59,122 bases of DNA from contig JAFXPE010000037.1 of the NCBI GenBank assembly GCA_017528205.1, positions 1-59,122 of the forward strand, read 5' to 3'. Numbering within the stretch: the first letter of the stretch is position 1; every line of letters starts with the position of its first letter. The position numbers and the translations under genes are program-made. This document shows positions 38,524-48,794 of this stretch, piece after piece. This DNA comes from Alphaproteobacteria bacterium. GTDB lineage: Bacteria > Pseudomonadota > Alphaproteobacteria > RF32 > CAG-239. The notes under the pieces were generated by a model, which did no database searches, was not told the DNA's origin, and saw nothing but the letters and a program-made list of their open reading frames with translations.

Positions 38524-39227
38524 TGAAACCACTGATTCAACTTAAAGACATTCATAAAAGCTATCCGCTTGACGGCTTCGACTTGGAAATATTGAAGGGC
38601 ATAAACTTAACCATTGAAGCCGGTGAGTTTGTGGCCATTATGGGACCGTCAGGTTCCGGCAAATCGACTTTGATGAATATTTTGGGATGCTTGGACACCC
38701 CTACTTCCGGTAGCTATTTATTGGACGGTGAAAACGTCGAAAATTTGGATTCCGACGAGCTTGCCACCATTCGCAACCGTAAAATCGGCTTTGTTTTTCA
38801 AGGCTTTAATCTGTTATCTCGCACTTCAGCTATTGAAAATGTTGAATTGCCGATGATATATGCCGGTATCGGCGATGCCGAACGTTTGCAAAAAGCGCGA
38901 GATGCCCTTATCAGCGTCGGTTTGGGCGAGCGTATGTATCATCAGCCAAATCAGCTTTCCGGCGGTCAGCAACAGCGCGTTGCTATTGCCCGAGCTATTG
39001 TCAACAATGCGCCGATTATATTTGCTGACGAGCCGACCGGTAACCTTGATACCAAAATGAGTGTGGAAATTATGCAGCTGTTTTCCAAACTAAACAGCGA
39101 AAATAAACGTACCATCATTTTGGTAACGCACGAAGAAGATATTGCGCTTTATGCCAAACGCATCATTAAAATCGTTGACGGCGAAATTCATTCTGACACC
39201 GTAAATAAAGCAAGGAAATGCAAATGA
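38523..39227 (+). CDS. ABC transporter ATP-binding protein (MacB/LolD-type)
   Basis: A 234-residue ATPase with Walker A GPSGSGKST, Q-loop FQGFNLL, signature LSGGQQQRVAIARA, Walker B IIFADEPTGNLD and H-loop VTHEEDIA. LolD/MacB-like, but encoded apart from its permease, unlike E. coli MacB. It overlaps the permease start as ATGA. Confidence 0.93.
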   Translation: MKPLIQLKDIHKSYPLDGFDLEILKGINLTIEAGEFVAIMGPSGSGKSTLMNILGCLDTPTSGSYLLDGENVENLDSDELATIRNRKIGFVFQGFNLLSRTSAIENVELPMIYAGIGDAERLQKARDALISVGLGERMYHQPNQLSGGQQQRVAIARAIVNNAPIIFADEPTGNLDTKMSVEIMQLFSKLNSENKRTIILVTHEEDIALYAKRIIKIVDGEIHSDTVNKARKCK

Positions 39228-40453
39228 TTGAGTTAAAGACCATCTTAAAAATAGCCATTCGGGCAATTGAGGCCAACAAAATGCGCTCCGTTTTAACCAG
39301 TTTAGGCATTATTATCGGCGTGGCGGCGGTTATCATTCTGCTTTCCATCGGCAATGGTACTCAACAATCCATTCAAAACGAAATGCGCAGTATGGGTACT
39401 AATTTGGTAATGATTCGCTCCGGCTCATCTACTTCCGGCGGGGCGCGTATGGGGCGCGGTTCGCAACCGACCTTAAAAAACGGTGATGCCGACGCCATTC
39501 AGGAAAAAATACCCGCCATTCGTTTGGTAGCACCGGTAATGAATGACAGCGGACAAGTTGTATATGGTAATGCTAACTGGGCAACCAGCATCGTCGGCAC
39601 CGACAATCGTTATTTTCAGATTAAAGAATGGGATTTAGCTTACGGACGCTTTTTCAGCAATAACGATTTGCGCACCGCCAATAAGGTTGCCATTTTGGGA
39701 CAAACCGTTGCCAAAGAACTGTTCGGAGACATCGACCCGCTAGGCAAAACCATTCGTATTAAGGGCTTACCGTTTATTGTTATCGGTACTTTAACGGCAC
39801 GCGGTCAAAGCGGTCCGGGGCAAGACCAAGATGATATGATTTATTTGCCGCTTTCCACCGTGCAGAAAAAAGTGGCAGGCACACAATTTCCGGATATGGT
39901 AAACCAGTTGATGCTACAGGCCAACACCGCGGAAGATACTTACAACTCACAAGAAGAAATTCGTGTTTTGTTACGTCAACGCCATAATTTGGGCATCAAT
40001 AAAGATGATGACTTTAACATTATGAACTTTACGCAATTTATGGAAATGATGCAAAACTCATCGCAAACCATGACCATTTTCCTTGGCTTTATCGCCTCTA
40101 TTTCGTTGATTGTCGGAGGTATCGGTATTATGAATATTATGCTGGTATCGGTAACCGAACGCACTCGTGAAATCGGTATTCGTATGGCTATCGGCGCCAA
40201 AAGCTGGGATATCCGGTTGCAATTTTTGATGGAAGCGCTTATTTTATCACTAATCGGTGGCTTAATTGGGGTGGTGTGCGGCATTTTTGGGGTTTACATT
40301 TTGCCGAAGATAACCTCCATTACCGCAGTTTTATCTACGTTTTACGTTTTGTTGCCGTTTGGTTTTTCAGGCATTGTCGGGCTGATTTTTGGCTTTTTCC
40401 CAGCTTATAAAGCCTCTTTATTAAACCCGATTAACGCCCTCCGTTACGAATAG
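39224..40453 (+). CDS. MacB-like ABC permease
   Basis: A 409-residue permease from ATG 39224-39226; AAGGA lies seven bases upstream and the start overlaps the ATPase stop. One N-terminal helix (VLTSLGIIIGVAAVIILLSIG) is followed by a large periplasmic MacB core domain (about 45-270) and three C-terminal helices with the FtsX-like block (IGGIGIMNIMLVSVTERTREIGIRMAIGA). It forms a tripartite exporter with the two preceding genes; the substrate may be a peptide, siderophore or macrolide. Confidence 0.93.
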   Translation: MIELKTILKIAIRAIEANKMRSVLTSLGIIIGVAAVIILLSIGNGTQQSIQNEMRSMGTNLVMIRSGSSTSGGARMGRGSQPTLKNGDADAIQEKIPAIRLVAPVMNDSGQVVYGNANWATSIVGTDNRYFQIKEWDLAYGRFFSNNDLRTANKVAILGQTVAKELFGDIDPLGKTIRIKGLPFIVIGTLTARGQSGPGQDQDDMIYLPLSTVQKKVAGTQFPDMVNQLMLQANTAEDTYNSQEEIRVLLRQRHNLGINKDDDFNIMNFTQFMEMMQNSSQTMTIFLGFIASISLIVGGIGIMNIMLVSVTERTREIGIRMAIGAKSWDIRLQFLMEALILSLIGGLIGVVCGIFGVYILPKITSITAVLSTFYVLLPFGFSGIVGLIFGFFPAYKASLLNPINALRYE

Positions 40454-40465
40454 CTTGTTTCAAAC

Positions 40466-40507
40466 AAAAAAAATCCCTCGTCGCCAACAGCGACAAGGGA
40501 TTTTTTT
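40466..40507. terminator. Bidirectional intrinsic terminator
   Basis: AAATCCCT-GTCGC / GCGAC-AGGGATTT stem with one mismatch, CAACA loop and A/T tracts on both sides. The T-tract runs into the stop of the convergent gene. Confidence 0.9.
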
Positions 40508-41366
40508 AATACTGCCGTTTCCATAAAACAATTTTTTGTTCCAAATCATCAGCAATATCTTTTCTGTGCCTCAACACCCCGAAATACATTTTAGCAAACT
40601 GCAACGGAGCCGACAAAGGCGTGCGAGAAACCCGAATGGGATACTTATCCAACAATTGCTGACCGGCCAACAAAACATCTTTCGGAACTACCTTATCAAA
40701 CGGAGCCATATACCTACCGGCATATCGATCCAAACCTACCCGATCAAAAAGCGCTGCAACTTCCGAAAGAAGAGGTAACCCGTCGGCAATTGCCTTTCCG
40801 TTATAAAGTTGGCACATATCCTCTAACCTTTCTTCCGGAACGTAATAATACGCATTGAGCGGATGTGTTCCCGGAAACTGGTAGGTGGTAAATGCCACCG
40901 TACGTTCTACGCGCTTACTCAATCTTTGTGTTAAACAAAACACAACCGGAGCATCACAGGCATGCTGAGAAGCCAAATAGTCGATAATTTCCTTCAGATT
41001 AGCTCCGGTGTTGTTTCCTTTATCCAACACGGAAACCGGAAAGTTATCAAACTTAAGGGCTGTCATTCGCAATTTCATTCCCTCGCTCAAAAACGTACCG
41101 TCATCGAGCTTGTTCATATACTTTGAAAGCATACCGGTACCGCCTACGCACAGCAACTTAGGATATTTACCGAACTGACGCTTAGCATAAGACATAATGG
41201 TTGCCGCATAAAATGCCGACACCATATCGTCATCCATTGCCACCACATACTTCGGTTCCGCACAAAGCAAACCACGGGAATCCAAACACGTTGTTTCTTG
41301 TTTGAAAAAATCCAAAATTTTTCTGGCATTTTCCCAATCATGAGTTCTAAAGTTAATTTTTTCCAT
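40506..41366 (-). CDS. DUF218/YdcF-like protein (weak)
   Basis: A 286-residue soluble protein. The arrangement of KLLCVGGTG, SEGMKLRMTAL, VLDKGNNTGANLKEI and VVFCLTQRLSKRVERTV resembles the DUF218 (YdcF/SanA) fold, with NT in place of the usual NT-x-EN motif. This assignment is by pattern only. The C-terminal third is not recognised. Monocistronic, convergent with the exporter operon. Confidence 0.65.
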   Translation of the reverse strand: MEKINFRTHDWENARKILDFFKQETTCLDSRGLLCAEPKYVVAMDDDMVSAFYAATIMSYAKRQFGKYPKLLCVGGTGMLSKYMNKLDDGTFLSEGMKLRMTALKFDNFPVSVLDKGNNTGANLKEIIDYLASQHACDAPVVFCLTQRLSKRVERTVAFTTYQFPGTHPLNAYYYVPEERLEDMCQLYNGKAIADGLPLLSEVAALFDRVGLDRYAGRYMAPFDKVVPKDVLLAGQQLLDKYPIRVSRTPLSAPLQFAKMYFGVLRHRKDIADDLEQKIVLWKRQY

Positions 41367-41443
41367 AACTATATAAATAATATAAATTTTCCAGATGTTA
41401 AATTAACATCAAGGTCGGTTTTTGTCAACAGATATTAACGAAT

Positions 41444-42832
41444 TTAGCGAAACAGAGCCATAAACAGCAACAATCCCAAACCAAGCGGCGCGATATAGCG
41501 TAGCGTAATCAGAAAATAACGCGTAAAACCGCTGGAAACATGGGCACTGCGGCGAATATTGTGAATAATCGGTTTCATTGCCTTATAGCCGACAAACAAG
41601 GCCATGGTCAGCGAAACAATCGTCGCCGTATAAGTTGAAGCGAGCCAATCGGCCAAAGTGAACAAATCACGTCCGAACACCTTTATATCTACCAATCCGG
41701 AAAACGAAACCGCCACCAACGTAAAGCCGATGCCCGAAATCAGCATCACCAAAAATGAGGCGGCAAAACGCGATAATTTAAGTTTATCAATAGCCAAATT
41801 GGTCAGCATTTCAAAAATAGAAATGGTGGAAGTTACCGTTGCCAACAATAGCAGCAAATAAAACGTCAGCGCCCAGAAGTGTCCGCCGCTTAAATGCTGA
41901 AACACCAAAGGTAAACTGATGAACGTCAACCCCGGACCGGACTCGGCGGAAATTCCGGCCGAGAAAATCGCCGGAATAATAATCACCGCGCTCAACAGCG
42001 CCGCCAATGTGTCAAAAAATTCGATATGCCGCACCGCCTTAAACAAATGTTCTTTCGGCGAAAAATACGAGCCGTATACCAACAAAACGCCAAAGCCCAG
42101 CGACAGCGAAATAAACGCCTGCCCCAACGCCGCCGTAAAGGTTTCAAATAAAGGTGTCCACTTAAAACCGTCCGCCGTAAATCCGAGATGCGTTTTATCT
42201 ATGGTCAGCAAAAAGTCTATTCCCTTTTCGGCACCGCTCAAAGTTGCCGAGCGCACGCTCAGCAAAATAAAAATCACAAACAATATCGGCATCAGATACA
42301 AACCGGTTTTTTCAATACCTTTACGCACACCGCCGACCACAATCAGCGCCGTAACCAGCAAAAATATCAAACCGTTGCTGTATTGAATCGTAAAGTTTTG
42401 GGTTAAATTTTGAAACTCCGTTTGCAAATTTTCTTGCGAAATCAGCATCAATTTTCCGCTGACTGCCTCCAAAAAGTAATACAGCACCCAACTGGCAACC
42501 AAAAAATAAAACGATAAGCACAAAAACACGCCGATAGCTGAAAACCAACCACCGAAAAACGCCCACACTTTTAAGTGTTTCATTCCCATCTGTTCGCCGA
42601 TGATTTTGTAAGAATCGACGCAATTGCTTTTGGCCGTGCGTCCGATGGCGATTTCCGCCACCATCAACGGATTACAAATCAAAAGCAAAATCAAGAGATA
42701 TATCAAAATAAAACTCAATCCGCCGTATTGACCGCACAAATACGGAAAACGCCAGATATTACCCAAACCGATGGCCGAGCCGGCAGCGGTTAAGATAAAG
42801 CCCCAATTACTGGAAAAACTTTCTTTTTTCAT
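41444..42832 (-). CDS. Sodium-dependent transporter, SNF/NSS family
   Basis: A 462-residue inner-membrane symporter with about eleven to twelve helices. The family hallmark WGFILTAAGSAIGLGNIWRFPYL lies at the N-terminus and includes the Na+-site glycines. It probably imports an amino acid. It starts two bases after the stop of the upstream 777-residue gene, so translation may be coupled. Confidence 0.93.
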   Translation of the reverse strand: MKKESFSSNWGFILTAAGSAIGLGNIWRFPYLCGQYGGLSFILIYLLILLLICNPLMVAEIAIGRTAKSNCVDSYKIIGEQMGMKHLKVWAFFGGWFSAIGVFLCLSFYFLVASWVLYYFLEAVSGKLMLISQENLQTEFQNLTQNFTIQYSNGLIFLLVTALIVVGGVRKGIEKTGLYLMPILFVIFILLSVRSATLSGAEKGIDFLLTIDKTHLGFTADGFKWTPLFETFTAALGQAFISLSLGFGVLLVYGSYFSPKEHLFKAVRHIEFFDTLAALLSAVIIIPAIFSAGISAESGPGLTFISLPLVFQHLSGGHFWALTFYLLLLLATVTSTISIFEMLTNLAIDKLKLSRFAASFLVMLISGIGFTLVAVSFSGLVDIKVFGRDLFTLADWLASTYTATIVSLTMALFVGYKAMKPIIHNIRRSAHVSSGFTRYFLITLRYIAPLGLGLLLFMALFR

Positions 42833-42834
42833 AA

Positions 42835-45168
42835 TTAAGCACGCCGCCTGCCGCCTCTGCGTTTATAACTATCTTCATCCAAATATTTTGCCGCCGGAGA
42901 CGCCACAGCGATTTCCGCACCGCCGATTTTAGATAAATTCCGACGCACGCGGCGACGCAAAGAACGCAACTCTTTAATATTGCGCGCGTGCTTCTGAATA
43001 GCCTCAATTTTATCTATCTGCGGCTTAATGGCATCATTTGAAGCAACATCTTGCTTATTGACCGTCGGATTTTCAAAGGTATTTTTTTGCTTATCCGGAT
43101 TGGCCAGCGCCAAATCTACCGCCGCCACCATCTTTTCCGCTTCTTCTATTTTAGCCATAAGTTGCGGCGATTCATTATCGTATTTCATCATGCGTTTGCA
43201 AAGTTCTTGTTCGCTGATAACACCGTTACCTCCCTTATAGCGGCGGTGCAATGCTCTGTTCTTTTTGCCCCACGCCTCGTCGCGAACATCATAGCTGACT
43301 AAACCCACCTCATTTGCTTGCGGCTTACCGCTGGTTAAATGACGGGCAATCCGGTTGTATGCCTGTTTCATAAACTTGGTTGAACTGCGCGGGCTCTGAT
43401 TGACCAAAGACATCATTGCCGCGGTATAAACCCGATATTCTTTTTGATTGTAGTTTTCCAAAGTTATTTTCGGCAGTCCGCAAGACTTGGTCATTTTATC
43501 AAATGCCGGCTGATACGCGATTCTCCACATAAATTCCAATTGACGACGTTCAAATCTTTCTTTTCTGTCGCCCGTCGAATATTTTCTCCAAACCTCGGCA
43601 TATTGGCTCGATTTAACCCCATATTTATCTTTGGCCGCTTTCAATTGCGGAAATTCATCGGCAAAATCATTAGCCAACAATTTCATAGTGTTATTCAAAT
43701 TAAACTGATACAAACCCAAAGCAGAATTTGCCGCATCTTTCATTGTCGGATCCAGAGCTGATTCATAAACGTGGCCGGCCATTTCCGGTTTGAAATTTCC
43801 GTAATTAACATTCAATTTACGTCCCATAATGGTATACACGTCTTCCGACATATCCTTCAACTGAGCTTTCATACCCTCAAGTTCCGCGCCCAGTTTTTCG
43901 CGATAAGATTGCAATTCCTCTGTACTTTTGCTGAGCAAACTCATTCTGCTGATTATCTCTCTTGCATCAAAGGTATCGGTTACGCGTTCCGCTTCATCGG
44001 CAACGTCTTCTTTTGGAGAAGCGGCAATACCCTGCAAACCTTCTTTTGCTCTTTCCAGATTTTCCGCAACTGTACCACCCGTATTAACGCTCATATCTCT
44101 CATTGTTTCGAAAAATACCGAGTCCTCACGCGGCAACTTTATGGCATCGCTGGTAATAACCATACTTTTGGTTACTGCGTCCTTGATAACTTCCATATGT
44201 TCTTCGCTAATAAGTGTTGCCTTTTTAGAAGTAAGCAATTCTCTGACTTCTTTATTAAAAGCTTTTTCACCACGCTTTCCGTCTTTACCGAAATAGCGGA
44301 TGTCCAATCCCCATCTTTCGTGACGAATATCATAACTGGTATCGATAAAATCATTGATTGAAGCTTTTTCGCCCAAGGCAGATTCGGCACGTTGCTTAGC
44401 TTCGGCAAAAATTTCAGCCGTTTGTCGCTTGCTTTGTCCCAAACAGGAAATTACCGCCGCCGTGTATCCGAAGTTTTCCGGCTTGTCATAATTGTCGTGC
44501 GTAATTTTCGGATATCCGATTTTTGCCAACTTATTGAACGTCGGCTGATAATCTTTGGCCCAACTGTATTTAACCAAATCTTTAATTATATCTTGTTGTT
44601 TTTGCGGAGTATTATATGTTTCCGACCAAACTTTTTCAAAAGCGTTAGAGTTGATACCTTTGGTATCCATAACTTGTTTAAGCTCAGCATACTTTTCCGG
44701 ATTGGCTTTAATAAATCCCTTCAAATCATCGATACGCGTCAACAACGGTCCGAAGCCGGTGGCGTTTTTCATAGTAGGCTTTTTACCTTTTGGAGCGTAT
44801 ATGGCATTAAACTTATGGTTAGACATAAACACCATACTGATATCTTCCGGAGTCATATTTTTCAAATCGAAATGCAAATCGTTATACGAAACGCGGGTAT
44901 TGGATTTAAGCAAAATTGTCTTTTCCGCCGGTTTGTAATTATTGAGTTCTCCGGTATTGGTATTTGCGGAAGCCACGGTAGGTCCGCTGAATAAAATCAT
45001 CAACGACGGAATATATTTATGAAAGAAAGCCACCCCTTTTTCTTTGGTTTTGGCCCACATACTTTTTTTAGCCGTTTCTCCGGCTGCTTTCTGCCTTCTT
45101 TGGCGCCACCAATTTCTGGCATTTTCTTCCAATTCTTCCCAAAAACTTTTCTTCTTACGCTCAGCCAT
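42835..45168 (-). CDS. Large protein with two diverged lysozyme-like domains
   Basis: A 777-residue protein. A basic N-terminus with a hydrophobic stretch (about 53-68, then ASANTNTGEL) may be a signal or anchor. Two segments of the same kind follow: about 115-315 and 455-665. They align through PTMKNA/PTMKDA, a GFGPLL/LGLYQF block, WAKDYQPTFNKL/WRIAYQPAFDKM, LPKIT-type and YTAA blocks, and SYDIRHERWG/SYDVRDEAWG. The second has VYES with Glu469 at the place expected for a muramidase Glu before a G-x-YQF motif; the first has Ala there. Between them is a helical coiled-coil region (about 320-450). The layout recalls phage or tail-type lysozymes. AAGGAG precedes the ATG. Confidence 0.7.
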   Translation of the reverse strand: MAERKKKSFWEELEENARNWWRQRRQKAAGETAKKSMWAKTKEKGVAFFHKYIPSLMILFSGPTVASANTNTGELNNYKPAEKTILLKSNTRVSYNDLHFDLKNMTPEDISMVFMSNHKFNAIYAPKGKKPTMKNATGFGPLLTRIDDLKGFIKANPEKYAELKQVMDTKGINSNAFEKVWSETYNTPQKQQDIIKDLVKYSWAKDYQPTFNKLAKIGYPKITHDNYDKPENFGYTAAVISCLGQSKRQTAEIFAEAKQRAESALGEKASINDFIDTSYDIRHERWGLDIRYFGKDGKRGEKAFNKEVRELLTSKKATLISEEHMEVIKDAVTKSMVITSDAIKLPREDSVFFETMRDMSVNTGGTVAENLERAKEGLQGIAASPKEDVADEAERVTDTFDAREIISRMSLLSKSTEELQSYREKLGAELEGMKAQLKDMSEDVYTIMGRKLNVNYGNFKPEMAGHVYESALDPTMKDAANSALGLYQFNLNNTMKLLANDFADEFPQLKAAKDKYGVKSSQYAEVWRKYSTGDRKERFERRQLEFMWRIAYQPAFDKMTKSCGLPKITLENYNQKEYRVYTAAMMSLVNQSPRSSTKFMKQAYNRIARHLTSGKPQANEVGLVSYDVRDEAWGKKNRALHRRYKGGNGVISEQELCKRMMKYDNESPQLMAKIEEAEKMVAAVDLALANPDKQKNTFENPTVNKQDVASNDAIKPQIDKIEAIQKHARNIKELRSLRRRVRRNLSKIGGAEIAVASPAAKYLDEDSYKRRGGRRRA

Positions 45169-45257
45169 AAATCCGCTCCTTTCTCATAATAATAATGTTA
45201 TACCTGATTATAGACAAAAAATCAAGCTGTTTTTTTGTTATTTATTATCCAATGCTT

Positions 45258-45309
45258 TAAAAAAGCGATATCCTCCTGCCCGATTTTCGCAACAAGAGGA
45301 TATTTGCTT
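45258..45309 (-). terminator. Intrinsic terminator of the HAD gene
   Basis: Stem ATATCCTC/GAGGATAT with flanking AAGC/GCTT pairs and a 20-base loop; minus-strand tail GCTTTTTT. Confidence 0.7.
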
Positions 45310-46147
45310 AAGATAGTGCTTTCAGCTTGCTGTCGGCGGCGAACTTATCAATCACCCTTTTAATGAAACGATCGATATCGCTGCCGGCGGAATAATCAGC
45401 CGGTGCAACTAAATTAACGCGACCATCTTTTTTGAGTTTTGCCGCTTTTTTCTTGGCACCGTCCATATCCGGCTGAAAAACCGAAACACAATAACCGCCC
45501 AGACGTTTAATCATGGACATACATGGCACATCGGTATCTCCGTCACCGAAATAAACCATATGGTCAAATGGTATCGGACGCTCGTTTTCCGGCATCGGCT
45601 CGTTGATGGTGCGATTGTCACAAACATCAAGACAGCCCTTATTGATGCGGAAAAGATACTGCGTCTTTCCGGTGTAATTTACCACTCTGGCCGGCCAAAT
45701 TGCTTCTCCGTAGCCGTTATACATAAAGGTTGAGGCAAACGTTTGCGTAAACTTTTTTGCAATCGGCGTACCTTCAACAATTTCCTGCAAACCGGAAGAA
45801 ATAAGGTAATGCGAAACCACGATTCCCTTTTTTAAGGCATAGGCGTTGATACGGTCAAACCATTCCTCAACGCCCTTAAATAAAGGGATATCGCGTCCGC
45901 AATCCATGAAGTCTTCACGACGAAACGGAATTCTTCTGGCCTTGGCTTCTTCAAGCATACAGCGCATATAACAAAGATTGTTGTCTGCGGCATTTTCGCG
46001 CGCCATAGAATCAACCATCGGCCAAAACTCCTCGGGAGTAATGCCCAATCTTCTCATAAAGCCGTACTCTTGCATATTTCCGCCGGCTAAAGTGCCATCA
46101 AAATCGTAGCAAAATGCTACCTCGGTAAGTTTCTTTTTCTTTTTCAT
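45308..46147 (-). CDS. HAD superfamily phosphatase
   Basis: A 279-residue cytoplasmic hydrolase with motif I CYDFDGTLAG (nucleophile and acid Asp), a cap region, motif II around YLISSG and motif IV YFGDGDTDVPCM. Similar in style to phosphoserine-phosphatase-like HADs. The substrate cannot be assigned. Monocistronic with its own terminator. Confidence 0.85.
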   Translation of the reverse strand: MKKKKKLTEVAFCYDFDGTLAGGNMQEYGFMRRLGITPEEFWPMVDSMARENAADNNLCYMRCMLEEAKARRIPFRREDFMDCGRDIPLFKGVEEWFDRINAYALKKGIVVSHYLISSGLQEIVEGTPIAKKFTQTFASTFMYNGYGEAIWPARVVNYTGKTQYLFRINKGCLDVCDNRTINEPMPENERPIPFDHMVYFGDGDTDVPCMSMIKRLGGYCVSVFQPDMDGAKKKAAKLKKDGRVNLVAPADYSAGSDIDRFIKRVIDKFAADSKLKALS

Positions 46148-46295
46148 AATAGTCCTATATAATATATTTTTAAGCGACTATATTCCACTTTCAAACAAAA
46201 AGCAAGTCATTAAACATACTTGCATGAATAAAAAACATCTTGCTTTCGGCCGAAAATTTTATAGACTGACAATAACGCAATATAAGGAGAATATT

Positions 46296-47108
46296 ATGAA
46301 AAAGCTGTTGTTTTTGCTTGCATTGTTGCTTATATGCGGCGGCGGATATTATTGGTACAACCGCCCGCAAGCCGTTCAACCTCTTGTTTTGTACGGAAAC
46401 ATAGATATTCGACAAGTCAACACCGCCTTTCGAGTTGGCGGACGGCTGGAAAGTATGAATTTTGAAGAAGGTGATATGGTCAAAAAAGGTGATATTCTTG
46501 CCACCTTGGATGATGAGCCTTTTCAAAATACCAAAAATCAAGCAACAGCCAAAGTATCTCAGGCAGTAGCCGCGTATGAAAATGCCAAACGCATAAACAA
46601 ACGCAAACAAACCCTTTGCCGTAGCAAAACCGTTTCACAACAAGATTGCGATACCGCTCAGGCCAATCAGGATATGGCTGCGGCTGACTTGGAATACGCC
46701 AAATCGAGCGCCGAACTTGCTCAAACCTCACTAAATGACGCCACCCTGATTGCTCCGGCCGACGGAGTGGTGTTAATTCGCATTTTGGAACCGGGGACCA
46801 TGATTTCTGCCGGTGTTCCGGTTTATACCATTTCACTTAACGGCAAAATGTGGGTAAGAGCCTACATCAAAGAAACCGAACTCGGCAGAGTAAAAATAGG
46901 CACGCCGGTCGAAATCTATACAGATTCCGGCAGCAAAGTTTATCACGGTCGCCTCGGTTTTATTTCTTCTACGGCCGAATTTACGCCAAAAAGCATAGAA
47001 ACCGCCAGTTTACGCACCGACTTGGTTTATCGGATTCGCATAATTATTGACGACGCTGATGACTATTTAAAACAGGGAATGCCGGTAACCGTTAAATTGG
47101 CCGAATAA
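46296..47108 (+). CDS. ybhG: YbhG-like HlyD family adaptor
   Basis: A 270-residue membrane-fusion protein from ATG 46296-46298, with AAGGAG seven bases upstream. One N-terminal helix (LLFLLALLLICGGGYYWY) is followed by the lipoyl motif (FRVGGRLESMNFEEGDMVKKGDILATLDDEP), a coiled coil and a beta-barrel. It starts a four-gene set with a double ATPase and two ABC-2 permeases, the same composition as E. coli ybhGFSR. Confidence 0.85.
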   Translation: MKKLLFLLALLLICGGGYYWYNRPQAVQPLVLYGNIDIRQVNTAFRVGGRLESMNFEEGDMVKKGDILATLDDEPFQNTKNQATAKVSQAVAAYENAKRINKRKQTLCRSKTVSQQDCDTAQANQDMAAADLEYAKSSAELAQTSLNDATLIAPADGVVLIRILEPGTMISAGVPVYTISLNGKMWVRAYIKETELGRVKIGTPVEIYTDSGSKVYHGRLGFISSTAEFTPKSIETASLRTDLVYRIRIIIDDADDYLKQGMPVTVKLAE

Positions 47109-48794
47109 ATGACGAATATTGTTGAAATCAATCGTTTGAACAAAATTTTTCAAAATCCGGACATTACCGCGATTGACAACATTACATTGAGCCTTCCGCA
47201 GGGCGAAGTGGTAGGTTTGGTGGGGCCGGACGGAGCCGGAAAAACCACGCTCATTCGTCTGCTTTTGGGCTTGCTGGTCCCGACTTCGGGAGAAATCAGC
47301 GTTTTAAATCTCAACCCCGTAAAACAAACTCACCAATTGCATTGTCATATCGGCTATATGCCGCAAAAATTCGGGCTTTATGAAGATTTAAGCATTGCTG
47401 AGAATATGAATCTTTATGCCGATTTAAAAGAAATACCCGCCGCTGAACGAGCCAAACAATTTGATTGGCTGCTCAAATTTACCGGTCTGGCACCGTTTAC
47501 CAAACGCTTGGCCGGCAGGCTTTCCGGTGGCATGAAACAAAAGCTCGGCTTGGGTTGCACTTTGCTTGGCAATCCGCAATTTTTGCTTTTGGACGAGCCT
47601 GGAGTTGGCGTAGATCCGATTTCGCGCCAAGAATTGATGAAAATGGTGTACAGTTTGCGCGACAAGGGCATCAGCGTTTTGTGGTCCACCTCCTATCTTG
47701 ATGAGGCCGAAAAATTTGACCGAGTTTTACTTTTAAATAACGGCAAACTGATTTTTAACGGCAATCCGAAAGACTTAACCGAACAAATGCAGGGACGCGT
47801 ATTTCAAACCGCCGCTGAAGAAAAAAATCCGCGGCAAACTTTGCGGCGTCTGATGCAAAAAGGCGCACCGCTGACCGATGCCGTTATTTCCGGCCGCCAA
47901 GTACGTTTGATTTTGCAAAATAACCGTTCGCTCGAACAAATCGACGTGCCGGTAAAACCGGTAACTCCCCGATTTGAAGATGCCGTAATCGATATTTTGG
48001 GCGGGGCGGAAATGACGCCTTCCACCATTGCTCGCCAAATCGACATCGGTAATCTTCCGGATACTGTGATTAAGGCCGAAAACCTAACCAAAATGTATGG
48101 CGATTTTATTGCCGCACAAAACATCTCTTTTAACATCAAACGCGGAGAAATTTTCGGTCTGCTCGGCCCGAACGGCGCCGGCAAATCCACCACCTTCAAA
48201 ATGCTTTGCGGCTTGGCTAAACCAACTTCGGGACAAGGATTTATTCTCAATACGGATATGATAAAAAATCCCGAAGCCGCCCGTGCCAACTTAGGTTATA
48301 TGGCACAAAAATTTTCACTGTTCTCTACCCTGTCGGTAATTCAAAACCTCAAGTTTTTTTCCGGCATTTACGGTTTGCGCGGCACAGCGCGGGAAAATCG
48401 CATTAAACAAATGATTGATATTTTTGAGCTCAAGCCTTATCTCGGGCAACCGTCGGGCAATTTGCCGCTTGGCTTTAAGCAACGATTGGCATTGGCTTGC
48501 GCTATTATGCATAATCCGCCTATTTTATTTTTGGACGAACCGACTTCGGGCGTTGATCCGCTGACACGCCGCGAATTTTGGAATCATATTAATTCCATGG
48601 TGGAAAAAGGCGTAACGGTTATGGTGACCACGCACTTTATGGACGAGGCGGAATATTGCGATCGCATTGCCCTCATTTATCAGGGACAAGCCATAAAAAT
48701 CGGCACTCCCGACGAGCTGAAAAAACAGGGTGAAACCATGGAAGATGCGTTTATTCGCCTGATTAACGAATATCAACCGGAGGCCGCCGCATGA
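47109..48794 (+). CDS. ybhF: YbhF-like ABC ATPase with two nucleotide-binding domains
   Basis: A 561-residue fusion of two ABC ATPases. First half: GPDGAGKTT, LSGGMKQKLGL, LLLDEPGVGVD. Second half: GPNGAGKST, the variant signature LPLGFKQRLALA typical of YbhF, and LFLDEPTSGVD. It powers the two permeases encoded next. It begins immediately after the adaptor stop. Confidence 0.9.
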   Translation: MTNIVEINRLNKIFQNPDITAIDNITLSLPQGEVVGLVGPDGAGKTTLIRLLLGLLVPTSGEISVLNLNPVKQTHQLHCHIGYMPQKFGLYEDLSIAENMNLYADLKEIPAAERAKQFDWLLKFTGLAPFTKRLAGRLSGGMKQKLGLGCTLLGNPQFLLLDEPGVGVDPISRQELMKMVYSLRDKGISVLWSTSYLDEAEKFDRVLLLNNGKLIFNGNPKDLTEQMQGRVFQTAAEEKNPRQTLRRLMQKGAPLTDAVISGRQVRLILQNNRSLEQIDVPVKPVTPRFEDAVIDILGGAEMTPSTIARQIDIGNLPDTVIKAENLTKMYGDFIAAQNISFNIKRGEIFGLLGPNGAGKSTTFKMLCGLAKPTSGQGFILNTDMIKNPEAARANLGYMAQKFSLFSTLSVIQNLKFFSGIYGLRGTARENRIKQMIDIFELKPYLGQPSGNLPLGFKQRLALACAIMHNPPILFLDEPTSGVDPLTRREFWNHINSMVEKGVTVMVTTHFMDEAEYCDRIALIYQGQAIKIGTPDELKKQGETMEDAFIRLINEYQPEAAA

